A DNA stretch of 64,000 nucleotides from Pseudonocardia autotrophica. GTDB lineage: Bacteria; Actinomycetota; Actinomycetes; Mycobacteriales; Pseudonocardiaceae. Of the stretch, positions 42,881 through 52,031 are shown in pieces. Position numbers and translations under genes: made by a program. The stretch lies in the NCBI RefSeq assembly GCF_003945385.1, contig NZ_AP018920.1, positions 7,068,001 to 7,132,000 of the forward strand, written 5' to 3'. The notes under the pieces were generated by a model that saw only the letters and a program-made list of their open reading frames with translations, did no database searches and was not told the origin of the DNA. Positions within the stretch are counted from its first letter, which is position 1. Each line of letters opens with the position of its first letter.

Positions 42881-43471
42881 ATGACGCGCTCGGTCAGCCA
42901 CCGCCGCACCGATACCCGGCGCAACCACGACCGGATCCTGACCGTTGCCGCCGAGGCCGTCGTCTCGGGCGAGCTGTCGTTCAACGCCATCGCGAAGCGC
43001 GCGGGGGTCGGCGTCGGCACCGTGTACCGGCACTTCCCGACCCGGGAGGCGCTCGTGCTCGCCGTCTACGAGCGCGAGGTGCGCCACCTGCTCGAGGTGG
43101 TCCCCGATCTGCTCGCGGCGCACCCGCCCGAGCAGGCGTTCCGCACGTGGGCGACCGGGCACCTGGCGCGCTACATGATGACCAAGCGCGGCCTCGCCGG
43201 CGCACTGCAGAGCGCCGGCGCCTCGGCCGACGGCGTCGCGGCGAACGCCTTCCGGGGGATGGTCGAGGCGACGACTGCGCTGGTGGAGGCCAACGTGCGC
43301 GCCGGGACCGTCCGGGCGGACGTGGAACCGGAGACGGTCCTGCGTGGTCTCGGCGGACTGCTCTACCTCGACCCGAACGACGACTGGCAGCAGCACGCCG
43401 AGGATCTCGTCGACCTGATCTGGCGCGGGATGGCCACACCGGATGGACCGTTGAACCGGTCGACGCACTGA
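42881..43471 (+). CDS. TetR-family regulator
   Basis: 196-residue repressor. The ATG at 42881 is preferred over 42866 because AAGGGGG lies 6 bases ahead. The N-terminal helix-turn-helix reads RILTVAAEAVVSGELSFNAIAKRAGVGVGTVYRHFPTREAL; the helical C-terminal domain contains GLAGALQSAGASADGVA and ..RGLGGLLYLDP.. as in many TetR_C members of this group. It is divergent from the Mo-hydroxylase operon and probably represses it until an aldehyde or related ligand binds. Confidence 0.9.
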   Translation: MTRSVSHRRTDTRRNHDRILTVAAEAVVSGELSFNAIAKRAGVGVGTVYRHFPTREALVLAVYEREVRHLLEVVPDLLAAHPPEQAFRTWATGHLARYMMTKRGLAGALQSAGASADGVAANAFRGMVEATTALVEANVRAGTVRADVEPETVLRGLGGLLYLDPNDDWQQHAEDLVDLIWRGMATPDGPLNRSTH

Positions 43472-43487
43472 GGTTAGCCTGCCCTCA
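43469..43487 (+). promoter_or_regulatory. Probable IdeR/DtxR iron box
   Basis: TGAGGTTAGCCTGCCCTCA matches the 19-base iron box TTAGGTTAGGCTAACCTAA at 14 of 19 positions. It overlaps the tetR stop and touches the start codon of the siderophore-binding lipoprotein gene, so iron-loaded regulator would block that gene. Confidence 0.6.
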
Positions 43488-44527
43488 TGTCCGCGCCCTC
43501 CGTCTCCTCCCGCGTTCCGCTCTCGCACGAGATCCACGACGACCTGAACCGCAGGCACTTCGTCGGGGCGGGCCTGCTCACCGTCCTGCTCGCCGGATGC
43601 GGTGCACCGGTGACCACGTCCGGCCGGCCCGGGGCGGGGGACCCCTGGGAGTTCACCGACGACGCCGGGACACGGATCGCGCTCCCCGCCCACCCGCGCC
43701 GGATCACGGTGGACTCGTTCGTCTGCGGCGCCCTGTGGGACTACGGGATCCGGCCGATCGCCGTCTGGGGCCGCACGACAGCGCCCGGCGGCACGGTGCA
43801 CCGGGACCTCGGCGACGCCGACCTCTCCACGATGGACGACCTCACCGGCGAGGCGATCACCGAGGTGAATCTGGAACGGCTCGCCGCGGTGGCGCCCGAG
43901 ATCATCGTGACCTTCGCCTACGACGGTTCACCCGGTTGGACCGCCGAGTCCCAGTTCGACCTGATCCGCGGGATCGCGCCGGTCGCTTCGGTCGACATCG
44001 GCAACCGGCCGGTCCGGGACATCTTCGCCGGCTTCGCCCGGATCGCCGAGGCACTCGGCGGTGAGCCGTCGGCCGAGGCCATCGGCACCGCGCGGGCCGG
44101 GTTCGATGCGGCCTGCGAGCGGCTGCGGGTCGCGGCGGCCCAGCGGCCCGGCCTGCGGTTACTGGCCGGGGACCTCGATCTGGTGCAGGGCACCGGTCTG
44201 TGGGTGAACACCCCGGACTGGCCGCTGTACGCACTGCTCACCGAGTTGGGAGTCGAACTCGTGAACGCCGGGTTCGCCGAGCCGTCGTTCGTCTCGGAGG
44301 AGCTGCTCACCGAGCAGCGCGCCGACGCGATCCTGCTGATCAACTCCAATGTCGATCCCGCAGCCTCCTACGACAGCCCGGTGTGGCAGTCGCTGCCGGC
44401 CGTCCGGGCCGGGCAGTTCGCCTGGCCGGACCAGCCGCCGGTGCTCTACTCCTACGACAACTACGCGCGGCTGCTGGACCGCATCACCGAGTTGCTGACA
44501 GCCTCCCGGCGGCTCGACCCTCAGTAG
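43487..44527 (+). CDS. Iron-siderophore ABC transporter substrate-binding lipoprotein
   Basis: 346-residue lipoprotein with a Tat-like RRHFVGAG then LLTVLLAGCG lipobox (Cys near residue 39). The periplasmic-binding fold follows: WEFTDDAGTRIALPAHPRRITVDSFVCGALWDYGIRPIAVWG, LERLAAVAPEIIVTF and AFAWPD..YSYDNYARLLDRI, typical of FecB/FhuD-like proteins. No permease or ATPase gene lies next to it, so it must use transport genes elsewhere. The iron box just before the start supports iron control. Confidence 0.88.
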   Translation: MSAPSVSSRVPLSHEIHDDLNRRHFVGAGLLTVLLAGCGAPVTTSGRPGAGDPWEFTDDAGTRIALPAHPRRITVDSFVCGALWDYGIRPIAVWGRTTAPGGTVHRDLGDADLSTMDDLTGEAITEVNLERLAAVAPEIIVTFAYDGSPGWTAESQFDLIRGIAPVASVDIGNRPVRDIFAGFARIAEALGGEPSAEAIGTARAGFDAACERLRVAAAQRPGLRLLAGDLDLVQGTGLWVNTPDWPLYALLTELGVELVNAGFAEPSFVSEELLTEQRADAILLINSNVDPAASYDSPVWQSLPAVRAGQFAWPDQPPVLYSYDNYARLLDRITELLTASRRLDPQ

Positions 44528-45153
44528 AGCCGCTGCGCGTAGGACGGGCCGTAGTACTCCTCGATCTGCTCCAGCGGCTCGTCCGGGCGGGCGAGCTGCT
44601 TCGCGATCGCCGCGACCGACGGCAGCCGGTCCGCGCCGTCCGGGCGCTCGGCGCCCCACAGCTCGGACCGCAGGAACGCCTTCGGGCAGTGGAAGAACAC
44701 CTGCTCGACGGCCACCTCGCAGGCCAGCAGCGGACGCCGCCCGCGGACCGCCATGTCGTCGAACCACGGCGCGTCGCGGAGCAAGCGGGCGCGGCCGTTG
44801 ATCCGCAGTGTGTCGTCGCGCCCCGGGATCAGGAAGATCAGCCCGACGTGCGGGTTCTCCAGGACGTTGCGCCAGCCGTCGACCCGGCCGTTGCCCGGGC
44901 GCTCGGGGATCGCGATCGTGCGGTCGTCGACGACGTGCACGAAACCCGCGGGATCGCCCTTCGGGGACACGTCGCAGGTGCCGTCGGCCCCGGAGGTCGC
45001 GAGCAGCAGGAACCGCGACACCGCCAGCCACTCCCGGTGCACGTCGACGAGGTGATCGCGCTCCTTCGCCAGCGACGGCGCCCCCGCCGGCCCGGTGATC
45101 TCCTCGAGCTCGACGACGGTCCGGATCTCGGTGCCCCCTGGCGCGTCGGTCAT
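44521..45153 (-). CDS. Pyridoxamine 5'-phosphate oxidase-family FMN-binding protein
   Basis: 210-residue split-barrel flavoprotein (MSMEG_1061-like group). Pattern: KERDHLVDVHREWLAVSRFLLLATSGADGTCDVSPKGDPAGFV, then NPHVGLIFLIPGRDDTLRINGRARLL and the C-terminal VFFHCPKAFLRSELWGAE. The ATG at 45153 is preferred over longer readings. Converges with the siderophore-binding gene, the 3' ends overlapping by 7 bases. Function unknown; possibly reduction of a small molecule. Confidence 0.85.
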   Translation of the reverse strand: MTDAPGGTEIRTVVELEEITGPAGAPSLAKERDHLVDVHREWLAVSRFLLLATSGADGTCDVSPKGDPAGFVHVVDDRTIAIPERPGNGRVDGWRNVLENPHVGLIFLIPGRDDTLRINGRARLLRDAPWFDDMAVRGRRPLLACEVAVEQVFFHCPKAFLRSELWGAERPDGADRLPSVAAIAKQLARPDEPLEQIEEYYGPSYAQRLY

Positions 45154-45205
45154 CGGTCCACGGTAGGTGCCGCCGCGCCTCGGGGCGCCGCCTTTTCGGG
45201 ACACC

Positions 45206-46177
45206 TCATCGGAGCACCGCGAGCAGGTCCGCACCCGACCGCGATCCGGCAGGCTCGCCCGCGGCGGCCATCTCCTCGGCGACCCGCAGCAGCTCGGCGT
45301 TGACCGGGGTCGGGACGCCGTGCGCGGCACCCAGCGCGACGATCTCACCGTTGAGGAACCGGGCCTCGATGGTTCCGCTGCCCCGGTGCAGACTCTGCCA
45401 GGACGACGACCCGCGCCGGGCCAGCCCGCCGACCGGGCGTTCGGTGATGAGTCCCTCCCGGCGGACCCGGTCGTCGTCACCGGTGCGGGCGCGGATCCCG
45501 GCGGCGGCCAGGCAGGCCGCGCCCTCCGCTCCGGCGATCCCGACGAGCTCTGCGAGATCCGGGTCGTCCGGACCGCAGATCGCGTCCGCGGCGTTGCCGA
45601 GGTTGGTGAGCAGCTTGCCGTACTTGCCGTCCAGGACGGCCGGATCGGCCCGCGCCGCGAACCCGGCGGCAGCCAGGTCGGCGGCGATCACGCGGCTCGT
45701 CGCGTCCGCCCCGGACGGGAATCGGCCGATCTCGAGCACCCCGGGCACCGGCGCCGACGACGCGATCACCACGCCCGGCTCGTAGTGCTCGACCGGGAGG
45801 ATCACCAGCACCGCCTGCACCCGGTCGAACCGCCGCGCCGCCTCCCGCTCGTTGGCGACGCCGTTCTGCGCGCAGGCGACGATGACCTCCGGTGCGATGC
45901 CGACGAGCGCGTCCAGCACCGGCACCGTGTCCTGGGACTTCACCGCGAGCAGGGCGATGTCACCGGGCCGGAACGACACCTCGGTCACCGAGCCGACGGC
46001 CGGGATCCGGTGCACGGACCGGCCGTCGGGGGAGTCGAGCCGCAGCCCGTGCTCCCGGATCGTGGCCAGGTGCGCGCCCCGGGCGACCAGCACGACGTCC
46101 CGCCCGGCGGCGTGCAGCCGGGCGCCGATCGTGCCGCCCACCGCTCCGGCGCCGACCACCACGTAGCGGGTGTTCAC
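45206..46177 (-). CDS. Ketopantoate reductase-like (PanE/ApbA family)
   Basis: 323-residue NADPH-dependent reductase: Rossmann start YVVVGAGAVGGTIGARLHAAG, the LLAVKSQDT catalytic-region Lys and CAQNGVANE, then the ApbA_C helical domain with GKYGKLLTNLGNA and a late PTPVNAELL motif. The GTG start overlaps the upstream yjbR-like stop by GTGA. Pantothenate synthesis (2-dehydropantoate to pantoate) is possible, but many actinobacteria carry several paralogues with other substrates. Confidence 0.87.
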   Translation of the reverse strand: MNTRYVVVGAGAVGGTIGARLHAAGRDVVLVARGAHLATIREHGLRLDSPDGRSVHRIPAVGSVTEVSFRPGDIALLAVKSQDTVPVLDALVGIAPEVIVACAQNGVANEREAARRFDRVQAVLVILPVEHYEPGVVIASSAPVPGVLEIGRFPSGADATSRVIAADLAAAGFAARADPAVLDGKYGKLLTNLGNAADAICGPDDPDLAELVGIAGAEGAACLAAAGIRARTGDDDRVRREGLITERPVGGLARRGSSSWQSLHRGSGTIEARFLNGEIVALGAAHGVPTPVNAELLRVAEEMAAAGEPAGSRSGADLLAVLR

Positions 46178-46512
46178 GCGTCGTGCACCCGGACCAGGGT
46201 GGCCGGCGCCTTCCGGCGCCACGCCTCCTCGATCAGCTCGGCGAGCTGCCCGGGATCGACCCGGGCCAGGTCGACGAGGATCGAGCCGTGGCCGTCGTAG
46301 TGCGCCGTGGTGCTGTAGGCCGGGTCGCCGGAGCCGAGCAGCGCCTCCTTCTCCGCCAGGGAGCACATCAGCACCGCCAGCCCGTCGGACTCGGCCCGCA
46401 GCCGGACGAAGCCCTTCCCGCGCACCTTCAGCGCCGGTGTGCGGTACCAGGTCGACTCCTCGACCTCCGGCAGCGCACACCCGATCTGCACGACGTCGTC
46501 CCAGTCCGGCAT
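46174..46512 (-). CDS. MmcQ/YjbR-family protein
   Basis: 112-residue protein of the CyaY-like MmcQ/YjbR fold: VQIGCALPEVEESTWYRTPALKVRGKGFVRLRAESDGLAVLMCSLAEKEALL, ending in LAELIEEAWRRKAP. The internal ATG at 46512 fits the family start. Couples to the reductase gene by GTGA. Often called DNA-binding, though proof is lacking for most members. Confidence 0.8.
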   Translation of the reverse strand: MPDWDDVVQIGCALPEVEESTWYRTPALKVRGKGFVRLRAESDGLAVLMCSLAEKEALLGSGDPAYSTTAHYDGHGSILVDLARVDPGQLAELIEEAWRRKAPATLVRVHDA

Positions 46513-46555
46513 GCCGCCATCCTGCACCCGCCGGGCCCGCCCGGTCGTGGAGGAA

Positions 46556-47275
46556 TCAGAGGTGCTCGGCCAGGAAGGTCTCGACGGCGGCCCGGCCGTC
46601 GGCGACGTACTCGTCGGCCTTCCAGCGTTCCACCAGCTCGGCGCCGGGGGCGAGCTCGACGACCCGCCGGGACACCGACTCGGGGTGGTAGTCGTCGCCG
46701 CCCATCAGCACCAGCCAGGGCGTGGTGAACCGGGCGAGCGCCTCGTCGGGCACCGAGAACAGGATCCCGCCGCCGCCGTACATGTTCGCCTTGAACGACG
46801 TCCAGTCGTCGTCGGTGGCCTCCGGGTGGTCCGCCCCGATCTCGGCCCGCCAGCCGTCGAAGATCTTCTCGAACATGTGCTGGTTGCCGTCGCGCCCGAT
46901 CGGCTGCAGCGTCACCGCCGCCCGGATCCGCTCCGGGGCGGTCGCGAGCAGGCTCGCGGTGTAGGCGCCGCCGATGCACATGCCGAGCACCCCGAACTCG
47001 TCGACGCCGAGATGGTCGAGCAGCGCGAGCTGGTCGGCGGTGTAGGTGGACCAGCCGTGGGTGCCGTCCACCTGCGCGACCGAGGAGCCGGCGTTGCGCT
47101 GGTCCAGCGCGATCAGCCGGTAGCGGTCGGAGAGGTGCTCGAGCGGGTTCCAGGGCGCGTTGTCCCACACCGCGACGGTCGAGCGCATGCCGCCGGGGGC
47201 GATCAGCAGGATCGGGAAGCCCGACCCGCGCTCCTCGTAGTGCAGGCTGACGCCGGGGCGTTCGAAGGTCGGCAT
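46556..47275 (-). CDS. Alpha/beta hydrolase with cysteine nucleophile
   Basis: 239-residue alpha/beta hydrolase. The elbow reads FGVLGMCIGGAY, so Cys replaces the usual Ser, as in dienelactone hydrolases. An Asp candidate is in LMGGDDYHP; no convincing catalytic His is seen near the C-terminus (WKADEYVADG), so the activity is uncertain. N-terminus VSLHYEERGSGFPILLIAPGG is typical. Probably read from its own promoter; it is 40 bases from the yjbR-like gene on the same strand. Confidence 0.8.
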   Translation of the reverse strand: MPTFERPGVSLHYEERGSGFPILLIAPGGMRSTVAVWDNAPWNPLEHLSDRYRLIALDQRNAGSSVAQVDGTHGWSTYTADQLALLDHLGVDEFGVLGMCIGGAYTASLLATAPERIRAAVTLQPIGRDGNQHMFEKIFDGWRAEIGADHPEATDDDWTSFKANMYGGGGILFSVPDEALARFTTPWLVLMGGDDYHPESVSRRVVELAPGAELVERWKADEYVADGRAAVETFLAEHL

Positions 47276-47284
47276 GGCGTCACG

Positions 47285-48109
47285 CTAAGCCACTCTCGGA
47301 GGGGAGCGCCGCTCCGGCCGGCGCCGGGCGAGGATCGACGTGCCATAGATGATGAAGCCGAGCCCGAGCAGCAGCATCCAGGTGAAGCCCTTGCGCACGG
47401 TGTCGTCGAGCAGGGTGATGCCGACCAGCCCTGGCACCACGACCTGCACCGCCATGTACAACGCGGTCACGGTCGAGATGTCGCCGAGCTGCAGCGCCCG
47501 CGCGTAGTTGTAGAGCCCGATGGCCGCCATCCCGATCAGCACGTACACGAGCGGCTCGGCGACCAGCGCCGCCAGATCGACGCCGTCGGAGACGTGCAGC
47601 GCCCGGATGCAGACCGCGCCGCCGCCGAGCCCGAGCCCGGCGAGCACCGCGGAGGGCCACGGCCTGGTCGACGGGTTCACCGCCAGCGTCGCCACCATGA
47701 TCACGACCAGCGCCGCGACCAGGACCGCGACGGTGGTGCCGTATCCGGTGAGTGCCTGTTTGCGCTCGATGCCCGCACTGCCCGCCACCAGGGCGAGACC
47801 GATGATGCTCGCGCCGATCGCGAGCCGGTGCACCGGGCGCAGCCACTCGTCGCGGAAGTACCGGGCGTAGAGGGCCGTCATCGCGATCGCACCCGCCAGC
47901 GTCGCCTGCACCGCGAAGATCGGGATGTACTGCAGGGCAACGACCATGCACAACCAGGTGACGACGTCCATCACCAGACCGGCGAGGAATCGCGGGCGGG
48001 CCATGACCGAACTGGTCCGGCCGCCCTTGCGGGCCGCGTCGGCCTGGAGGATCGCCGCGACAGTGCTGCAGAACATCGCCAGAACGGCGAACGTCATCCC
48101 GATCAGCAC
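47285..48109 (-). CDS. DMT/EamA-like membrane transporter
   Basis: 274-residue membrane protein with about nine or ten hydrophobic helices, e.g. LIGMTFAVLAMFCSTVAAIL at the N-terminus, AVLVAALVVIMVATLAV and the C-terminal WMLLLGLGFIIYGTSIL, ending in a basic tail. Overall pattern is that of EamA/DMT superfamily exporters or magnesium-transporter-like NIPA proteins. Substrate unknown. Followed closely by the hydrolase gene on the same strand. Confidence 0.75.
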   Translation of the reverse strand: MLIGMTFAVLAMFCSTVAAILQADAARKGGRTSSVMARPRFLAGLVMDVVTWLCMVVALQYIPIFAVQATLAGAIAMTALYARYFRDEWLRPVHRLAIGASIIGLALVAGSAGIERKQALTGYGTTVAVLVAALVVIMVATLAVNPSTRPWPSAVLAGLGLGGGAVCIRALHVSDGVDLAALVAEPLVYVLIGMAAIGLYNYARALQLGDISTVTALYMAVQVVVPGLVGITLLDDTVRKGFTWMLLLGLGFIIYGTSILARRRPERRSPPRVA

Positions 48110-48170
48110 GGATACCGGACCATGATCCGGGAGGCGTGGGAGATCAGCACGACCTGATTCTCACCTACGG

Positions 48171-48512
48171 TCAGCGGGCACCTGTTCGGCGGGCGTCCTG
48201 CGAGGGCGCGAGGCGCTGCTCCGGCAGCATCGTGGCCTGCGGGCTGACCTCGAAGAAACCGCTCATCAGCCCCCCGGCCGACGGCTCGCCGCGCTCGGCG
48301 GCCTGCCGCCACGGCGAGTCACCGGCCAGTGCGGCGCGGCGCTCGCGGAGCACCTGCCGGGGCCGTTCGGTGAGCACCAGCGCCAGCAGCGTGATCGCGA
48401 CACCGACCAGCAGCGGCCCACCGACCAACAGGACCGGCCATCCGAACGCCAGGTATGCGACCACCAGTGCCACCGCCGCCATACCGATGACCGCCCCCGC
48501 GTACCGCGTCAT
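48171..48512 (-). CDS. Small two-helix membrane protein
   Basis: 113 residues, ATG at 48512 behind GGGGGAG. Two hydrophobic helices in the first half (AVIGMAAVALVVAYLAFGW and LLVGGPLLVGVAITLLALVL) and a hydrophilic C-terminal tail. No recognised family. Confidence 0.65.
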   Translation of the reverse strand: MTRYAGAVIGMAAVALVVAYLAFGWPVLLVGGPLLVGVAITLLALVLTERPRQVLRERRAALAGDSPWRQAAERGEPSAGGLMSGFFEVSPQATMLPEQRLAPSQDARRTGAR

Positions 48513-48779
48513 CACGAACTCCCCCGAATCGTCCCCACCCCGTTACCACCTGTGGTTTTACCACCTCGGACGGGGTGCGCAGCACGAGACGCGACGCGCT
48601 TGCGGTCACACCTTCGAACGATCGGGTGATCCGAGGACGCTGCGATGGGGCCGAGCCGGCGTGGGGGCTCCCGGTTCCACGCCGGCCCGGCGGTCCGAAT
48701 CATCCCGCGTGCACTCGGGCTCCGAACGGGGTGGGGGTCACTCGCCGCTGTCGTCGCAGCGCAGACCGTGATCGAGGGG
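48513..48779. other. Intergenic region with repeat ACCACCT
   Basis: About 270 bases with no gene. It contains TTACCACCTGTGG then TTTTACCACCT around 48541-48568, a direct repeat with a partial palindrome that could be the promoter/operator of the small membrane-protein gene. Confidence 0.35.
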
Positions 48780-50807
48780 TCACGCGGTGGGGCTCACGGT
48801 CGTCGTCGGCGGCGGCGTCGTGACGTCCGGGGCGGGCGGGACGGACGCGCTGGGCTCAGCCTCCCCGGACGCGGGCGTCTCCACCGGGGAGCTCGGATTC
48901 GGAGCGGGCGGGACCGGGGCGGAGGGCACGGGGGCAGGCGGCGGGGCGACCGGCGCGGGTGTCACCGGCGCCGCCGGGGCGGGCGCCACCGGAGCGGCGG
49001 TCCCGGGCCGCGCGGGGGCCGCGGTGCCCGCAGCCCGCGCCGGGGCACCGGTCGACGCCGCCGGGGCTCCCGATCCGGTCCGTGCGGCGACGGCGGCGTC
49101 CGCCGCGGCGGGGCCCGCGGCTCCGGGAACCGGTGCCGCGGCCTCAGGGGGCGGCACCGGCGACGGTGCGGGAGCCGAGGTGCTCGGCAGCGTCGGGGCG
49201 GCGCTGAGCTCGCCGAGCGTCGGGGACGACGACGGCCAGAACAGCAGCGCCCCGGCGACCGCCAGAGCGCCCGCGAGGCCGCCGGCACCGATCAGCACCC
49301 GCTGCCGGGTCAGTACGCGGGTCGCCGGACGGCCGACCGGGTCCCGGGTGACGAGGGTGTCCGGTTGCCCGGGCAGGACCGCCGGATCGGCCCGCGTGGC
49401 GGCCGCCGGGGCAACCGCCGGAGCGACCGGTGTGGCGGCGGACCGCTGCGGGGCGGTCCGGACGAGTGCGGCCTCGATGTCGTGCTGCGCGGGCGTCATG
49501 TCGCGCTGCGTGGGCACTGCTTCGCGCTGCGCGGGCGTCATGTCGCGCTGCCCGGGGACCGCGGGCGCCGTGCCGTTCGCCGGGCCGTTCGGGGCGAGCA
49601 GCGCCACCGCGGAGCCGATGCGCTCGGGCCGGACCCGCCCGCCCCGCGGCCGATGTGCCGCGCCCGCCCGCCGCGCGGGGAGCACGGCCCCCGGTGCGCC
49701 GGAGCGCGGGGCCGGGACGGCCGCCGGCACCGGGGCGATCCGGGTACCCGGCCAGGACGTCCCGGCGCCGGGAGCGACGGCCAGCGCGGCTCCCCGGGCG
49801 GCGTCGTGCACCGGATCGGCGGTGACCGCCACCGGCCTGCCCAGCCGGGCGGAGAGCAGCTGCACCGCCACCGGCGTCCGCGCGGCACCGCCGGCGAGCA
49901 GCACCTCGGCATCCGGCGCCGCCGCCGCGACGTCGGCGAGCAGATCGGCCACCGGCTCGAGGACCGGACCGGCGAGCTCGTCGAGGTCCGAGCGGTGGAT
50001 GCGGACCGTGGTGCGGATCCCGGGCAGATCGACCGGGACGCCGGCGACGGTGTCGCGGGACAGCAGCTCCTTGGCGGCCCGGCAGTCGTCGCGCAGGACC
50101 CGCAGCGCGGCCAGCACCCGGGGATCGTCGACATCCAGCTCGTCGAACGCGGCGGCGAGCGCGGGGGTGGCCCCGCGGACGAAGCCGAACACCGCGTCGT
50201 CGACGTCGGCGCCGCCCGCGGCGCACGCGACCGTGCGGCCCAGGATCTCCGGCAGCACGCCGGGACCGGCCGGGGCCAGCACGGTGGCGGTGCTCCCGTT
50301 CCCGCCGAGATCGACGACGGCGAGCGGCCCCGCGGCCGGGACGTCGGTACGCCGGGCGAGCCCGACCGCCTGCGGCGCGGCGACCAGCGAGACGGTCAGC
50401 CCGCGGCGGCCGAGCGCGGCGGCCAGCAGGTCACGCTTGTGCCGGCCCCAGGAGACCGGGTGGGTGATGCCGATCCGGGAGGGCGGGCCGCCGTGCCGGG
50501 CGCCCATCTCGTCGACGACGACGCGGACCAGCCGGGCACAGAGGTCCTCGGCGAGGTAGGGGATCCCGCCCAGCGACAGCGGGGTCGGGTCGCCGACCCG
50601 GTTCAGGAAGCCGCGCGCGACGCGGTCCGGCTCGGCCGGCGCGCGCCGACGGGCGGCGGAACCGCAGAGCAGGTCACCGGCAGGGGTGGCGACGAGCAGG
50701 GCGGGCAGCGAGATCCCGGCGGGCCGCATCGGCTCGCCCGTCGCGCCACGCAGCGCCGCAGCGGTCACCGCGGTCGCGCCCAGGTCGATCCCGAGCAGGT
50801 AGGACAT
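48780..50807 (-). CDS. Membrane-anchored Hsp70-like protein
   Basis: 675-residue protein with an N-terminal actin/Hsp70-type ATPase domain (YLLGIDLGATAVTAA for phosphate 1, LAVVDLGGNGSTATVL for phosphate 2, AEVLLAGGAARTPVAVQLL for the adenosine site), a Pro/Ala-rich linker with a small repeat (QRDMTPAQ), one transmembrane helix (IGAGGLAGALAVAGALLFW, about residue 510) and a ~150-residue Pro/Ala/Thr tail that should lie outside the membrane. There is no substrate-binding domain. ATG behind GAGGGGA. Divergent from the ini-like operon. Such Hsp70-fold proteins occur near iniBAC-type loci; joint function in envelope stress is an inference. Confidence 0.85.
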   Translation of the reverse strand: MSYLLGIDLGATAVTAAALRGATGEPMRPAGISLPALLVATPAGDLLCGSAARRRAPAEPDRVARGFLNRVGDPTPLSLGGIPYLAEDLCARLVRVVVDEMGARHGGPPSRIGITHPVSWGRHKRDLLAAALGRRGLTVSLVAAPQAVGLARRTDVPAAGPLAVVDLGGNGSTATVLAPAGPGVLPEILGRTVACAAGGADVDDAVFGFVRGATPALAAAFDELDVDDPRVLAALRVLRDDCRAAKELLSRDTVAGVPVDLPGIRTTVRIHRSDLDELAGPVLEPVADLLADVAAAAPDAEVLLAGGAARTPVAVQLLSARLGRPVAVTADPVHDAARGAALAVAPGAGTSWPGTRIAPVPAAVPAPRSGAPGAVLPARRAGAAHRPRGGRVRPERIGSAVALLAPNGPANGTAPAVPGQRDMTPAQREAVPTQRDMTPAQHDIEAALVRTAPQRSAATPVAPAVAPAAATRADPAVLPGQPDTLVTRDPVGRPATRVLTRQRVLIGAGGLAGALAVAGALLFWPSSSPTLGELSAAPTLPSTSAPAPSPVPPPEAAAPVPGAAGPAAADAAVAARTGSGAPAASTGAPARAAGTAAPARPGTAAPVAPAPAAPVTPAPVAPPPAPVPSAPVPPAPNPSSPVETPASGEAEPSASVPPAPDVTTPPPTTTVSPTA

Positions 50808-51087
50808 GTCCCGTCCCCTCGTCGGCGGCAGGTCCCCCGACTCACCGCGCTCGTGGGCCGGCCACCACCGGTGACCGAGCCCCTCCCAAGAGCCATCGGT
50901 CCGGAGTGGCCGGGCGTTAGCCCGTGCGGCGCAGTGAATCGCGATGCGGGTCCGATCCCCTAACGCCCCCTATCGGGACCCGGAGCGATCCCCGATGGCC
51001 GGGACGGCCGCCGCCCCTAACTTTCTCCTCAAGCACCGGCCGACAACCCCGAGCCGGTCACCCCACACAGACACACAGGAGTTTCCG
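50808..51087. promoter_or_regulatory. Divergent promoter region hsp70-like / ini-like operon
   Basis: 280 bases without a gene. It carries CCCCTAAC twice (about 50958 and 51015) and CCCCCTATCGGGAC between them, candidates for regulator sites. The stretch ends with the ribosome binding site of the first iniB-like gene, ACAGGAG. Confidence 0.4.
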
Positions 51088-51906
51088 ATGGCGAGCGAGA
51101 AGCTGACCCTCATCGAGTTCATCAAGATCCTGCTCGGGAACGGCTCCGAGAGCATCCAGATGCGCGACTACTTCAACGACAACCCGGTCGCCGCCCTCGA
51201 GGAGCACGGCCTCGGGCACCTGACCGTCGAGGACGTCCGCGACGCGATCGTCATCGCCCAGGACAACGACACCGTCTCCTTCGACCGCAACTACGACACC
51301 GGCGTCGACTGGGCCGGTGCCGGCCGCGGCGGCTGGGACGGCGGCGGCAAGGAGGGTGGCCACTCGGCCGCCGTGCACGAGAAAGTGCACGTCAAGGACA
51401 ACTTCTACGAGTACAACATCGACGACCGCGACACCATCGTCGACAACTCGGTGAACCAGAACATCGACACCGGCGGCGGCAACTTCCGCCAGGACATCGA
51501 GACCAACTCGGTCACCGCGTCCGGCGACGGCGCCGTGGCGGCCGGCCGGGACATCGACGGCTCGACGATCACCACCGGCAACGGCAACATCGTCGGTGAC
51601 GGCAACAGCGTGGTGAAGGGCGACGGCAACACCATCGCCTTCGGCTCCGGCGACGCCACCAGCGTCGGCGACATCAAGGCCGACAACGGCTCCGCGGTCT
51701 CCATCGGCGGCAACGCGACCGGCTCGAGCGACACCACCGGCTCGTACAACGAGACCACCACCACGAACACCGTCGAGACGACCATCGACGGCTCGTACAA
51801 CGTGGACTCCAGCCAGGACAACGACACGTCGTTCACGGACAACAGCACCACCGAGAACCACATCGCCTCGCACAACACCGTCGACCTCTCCGCCGACATC
51901 CTCTGA
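51088..51906 (+). CDS. IniB-like protein, copy 1
   Basis: 272 residues, ATG behind ACAGGAG. The first ~75 residues form a helical IniB N-terminal domain (LTLIEFIKILLGN...AALEEHGLGHLTVEDVRDAIVIAQDND). The rest is an acidic Asn/Asp/Gly/Thr/Ser-rich stretch with short repeats (NQNIDTGGGNF, GDGNTIAFGSGDAT, SIGGNATGS), suggestive of a beta-solenoid. No signal peptide is seen. Its C-terminal part is very like copy 2. In mycobacteria iniB heads a cell-wall-stress operon with dynamin genes iniA and iniC; the same order is seen here. Confidence 0.85.
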   Translation: MASEKLTLIEFIKILLGNGSESIQMRDYFNDNPVAALEEHGLGHLTVEDVRDAIVIAQDNDTVSFDRNYDTGVDWAGAGRGGWDGGGKEGGHSAAVHEKVHVKDNFYEYNIDDRDTIVDNSVNQNIDTGGGNFRQDIETNSVTASGDGAVAAGRDIDGSTITTGNGNIVGDGNSVVKGDGNTIAFGSGDATSVGDIKADNGSAVSIGGNATGSSDTTGSYNETTTTNTVETTIDGSYNVDSSQDNDTSFTDNSTTENHIASHNTVDLSADIL

Positions 51907-52031
51907 TCGTCCGCCGCTGACCGGTCACCGGGCCGGACCCCGACCCCGGCCCGGTGACCACCCCCCTCCCAGCACCACACGTCTTCCGTCGCCCGGCCGA
52001 GCGCGACGGCACCCCCCAAGAGGAGATCGCC

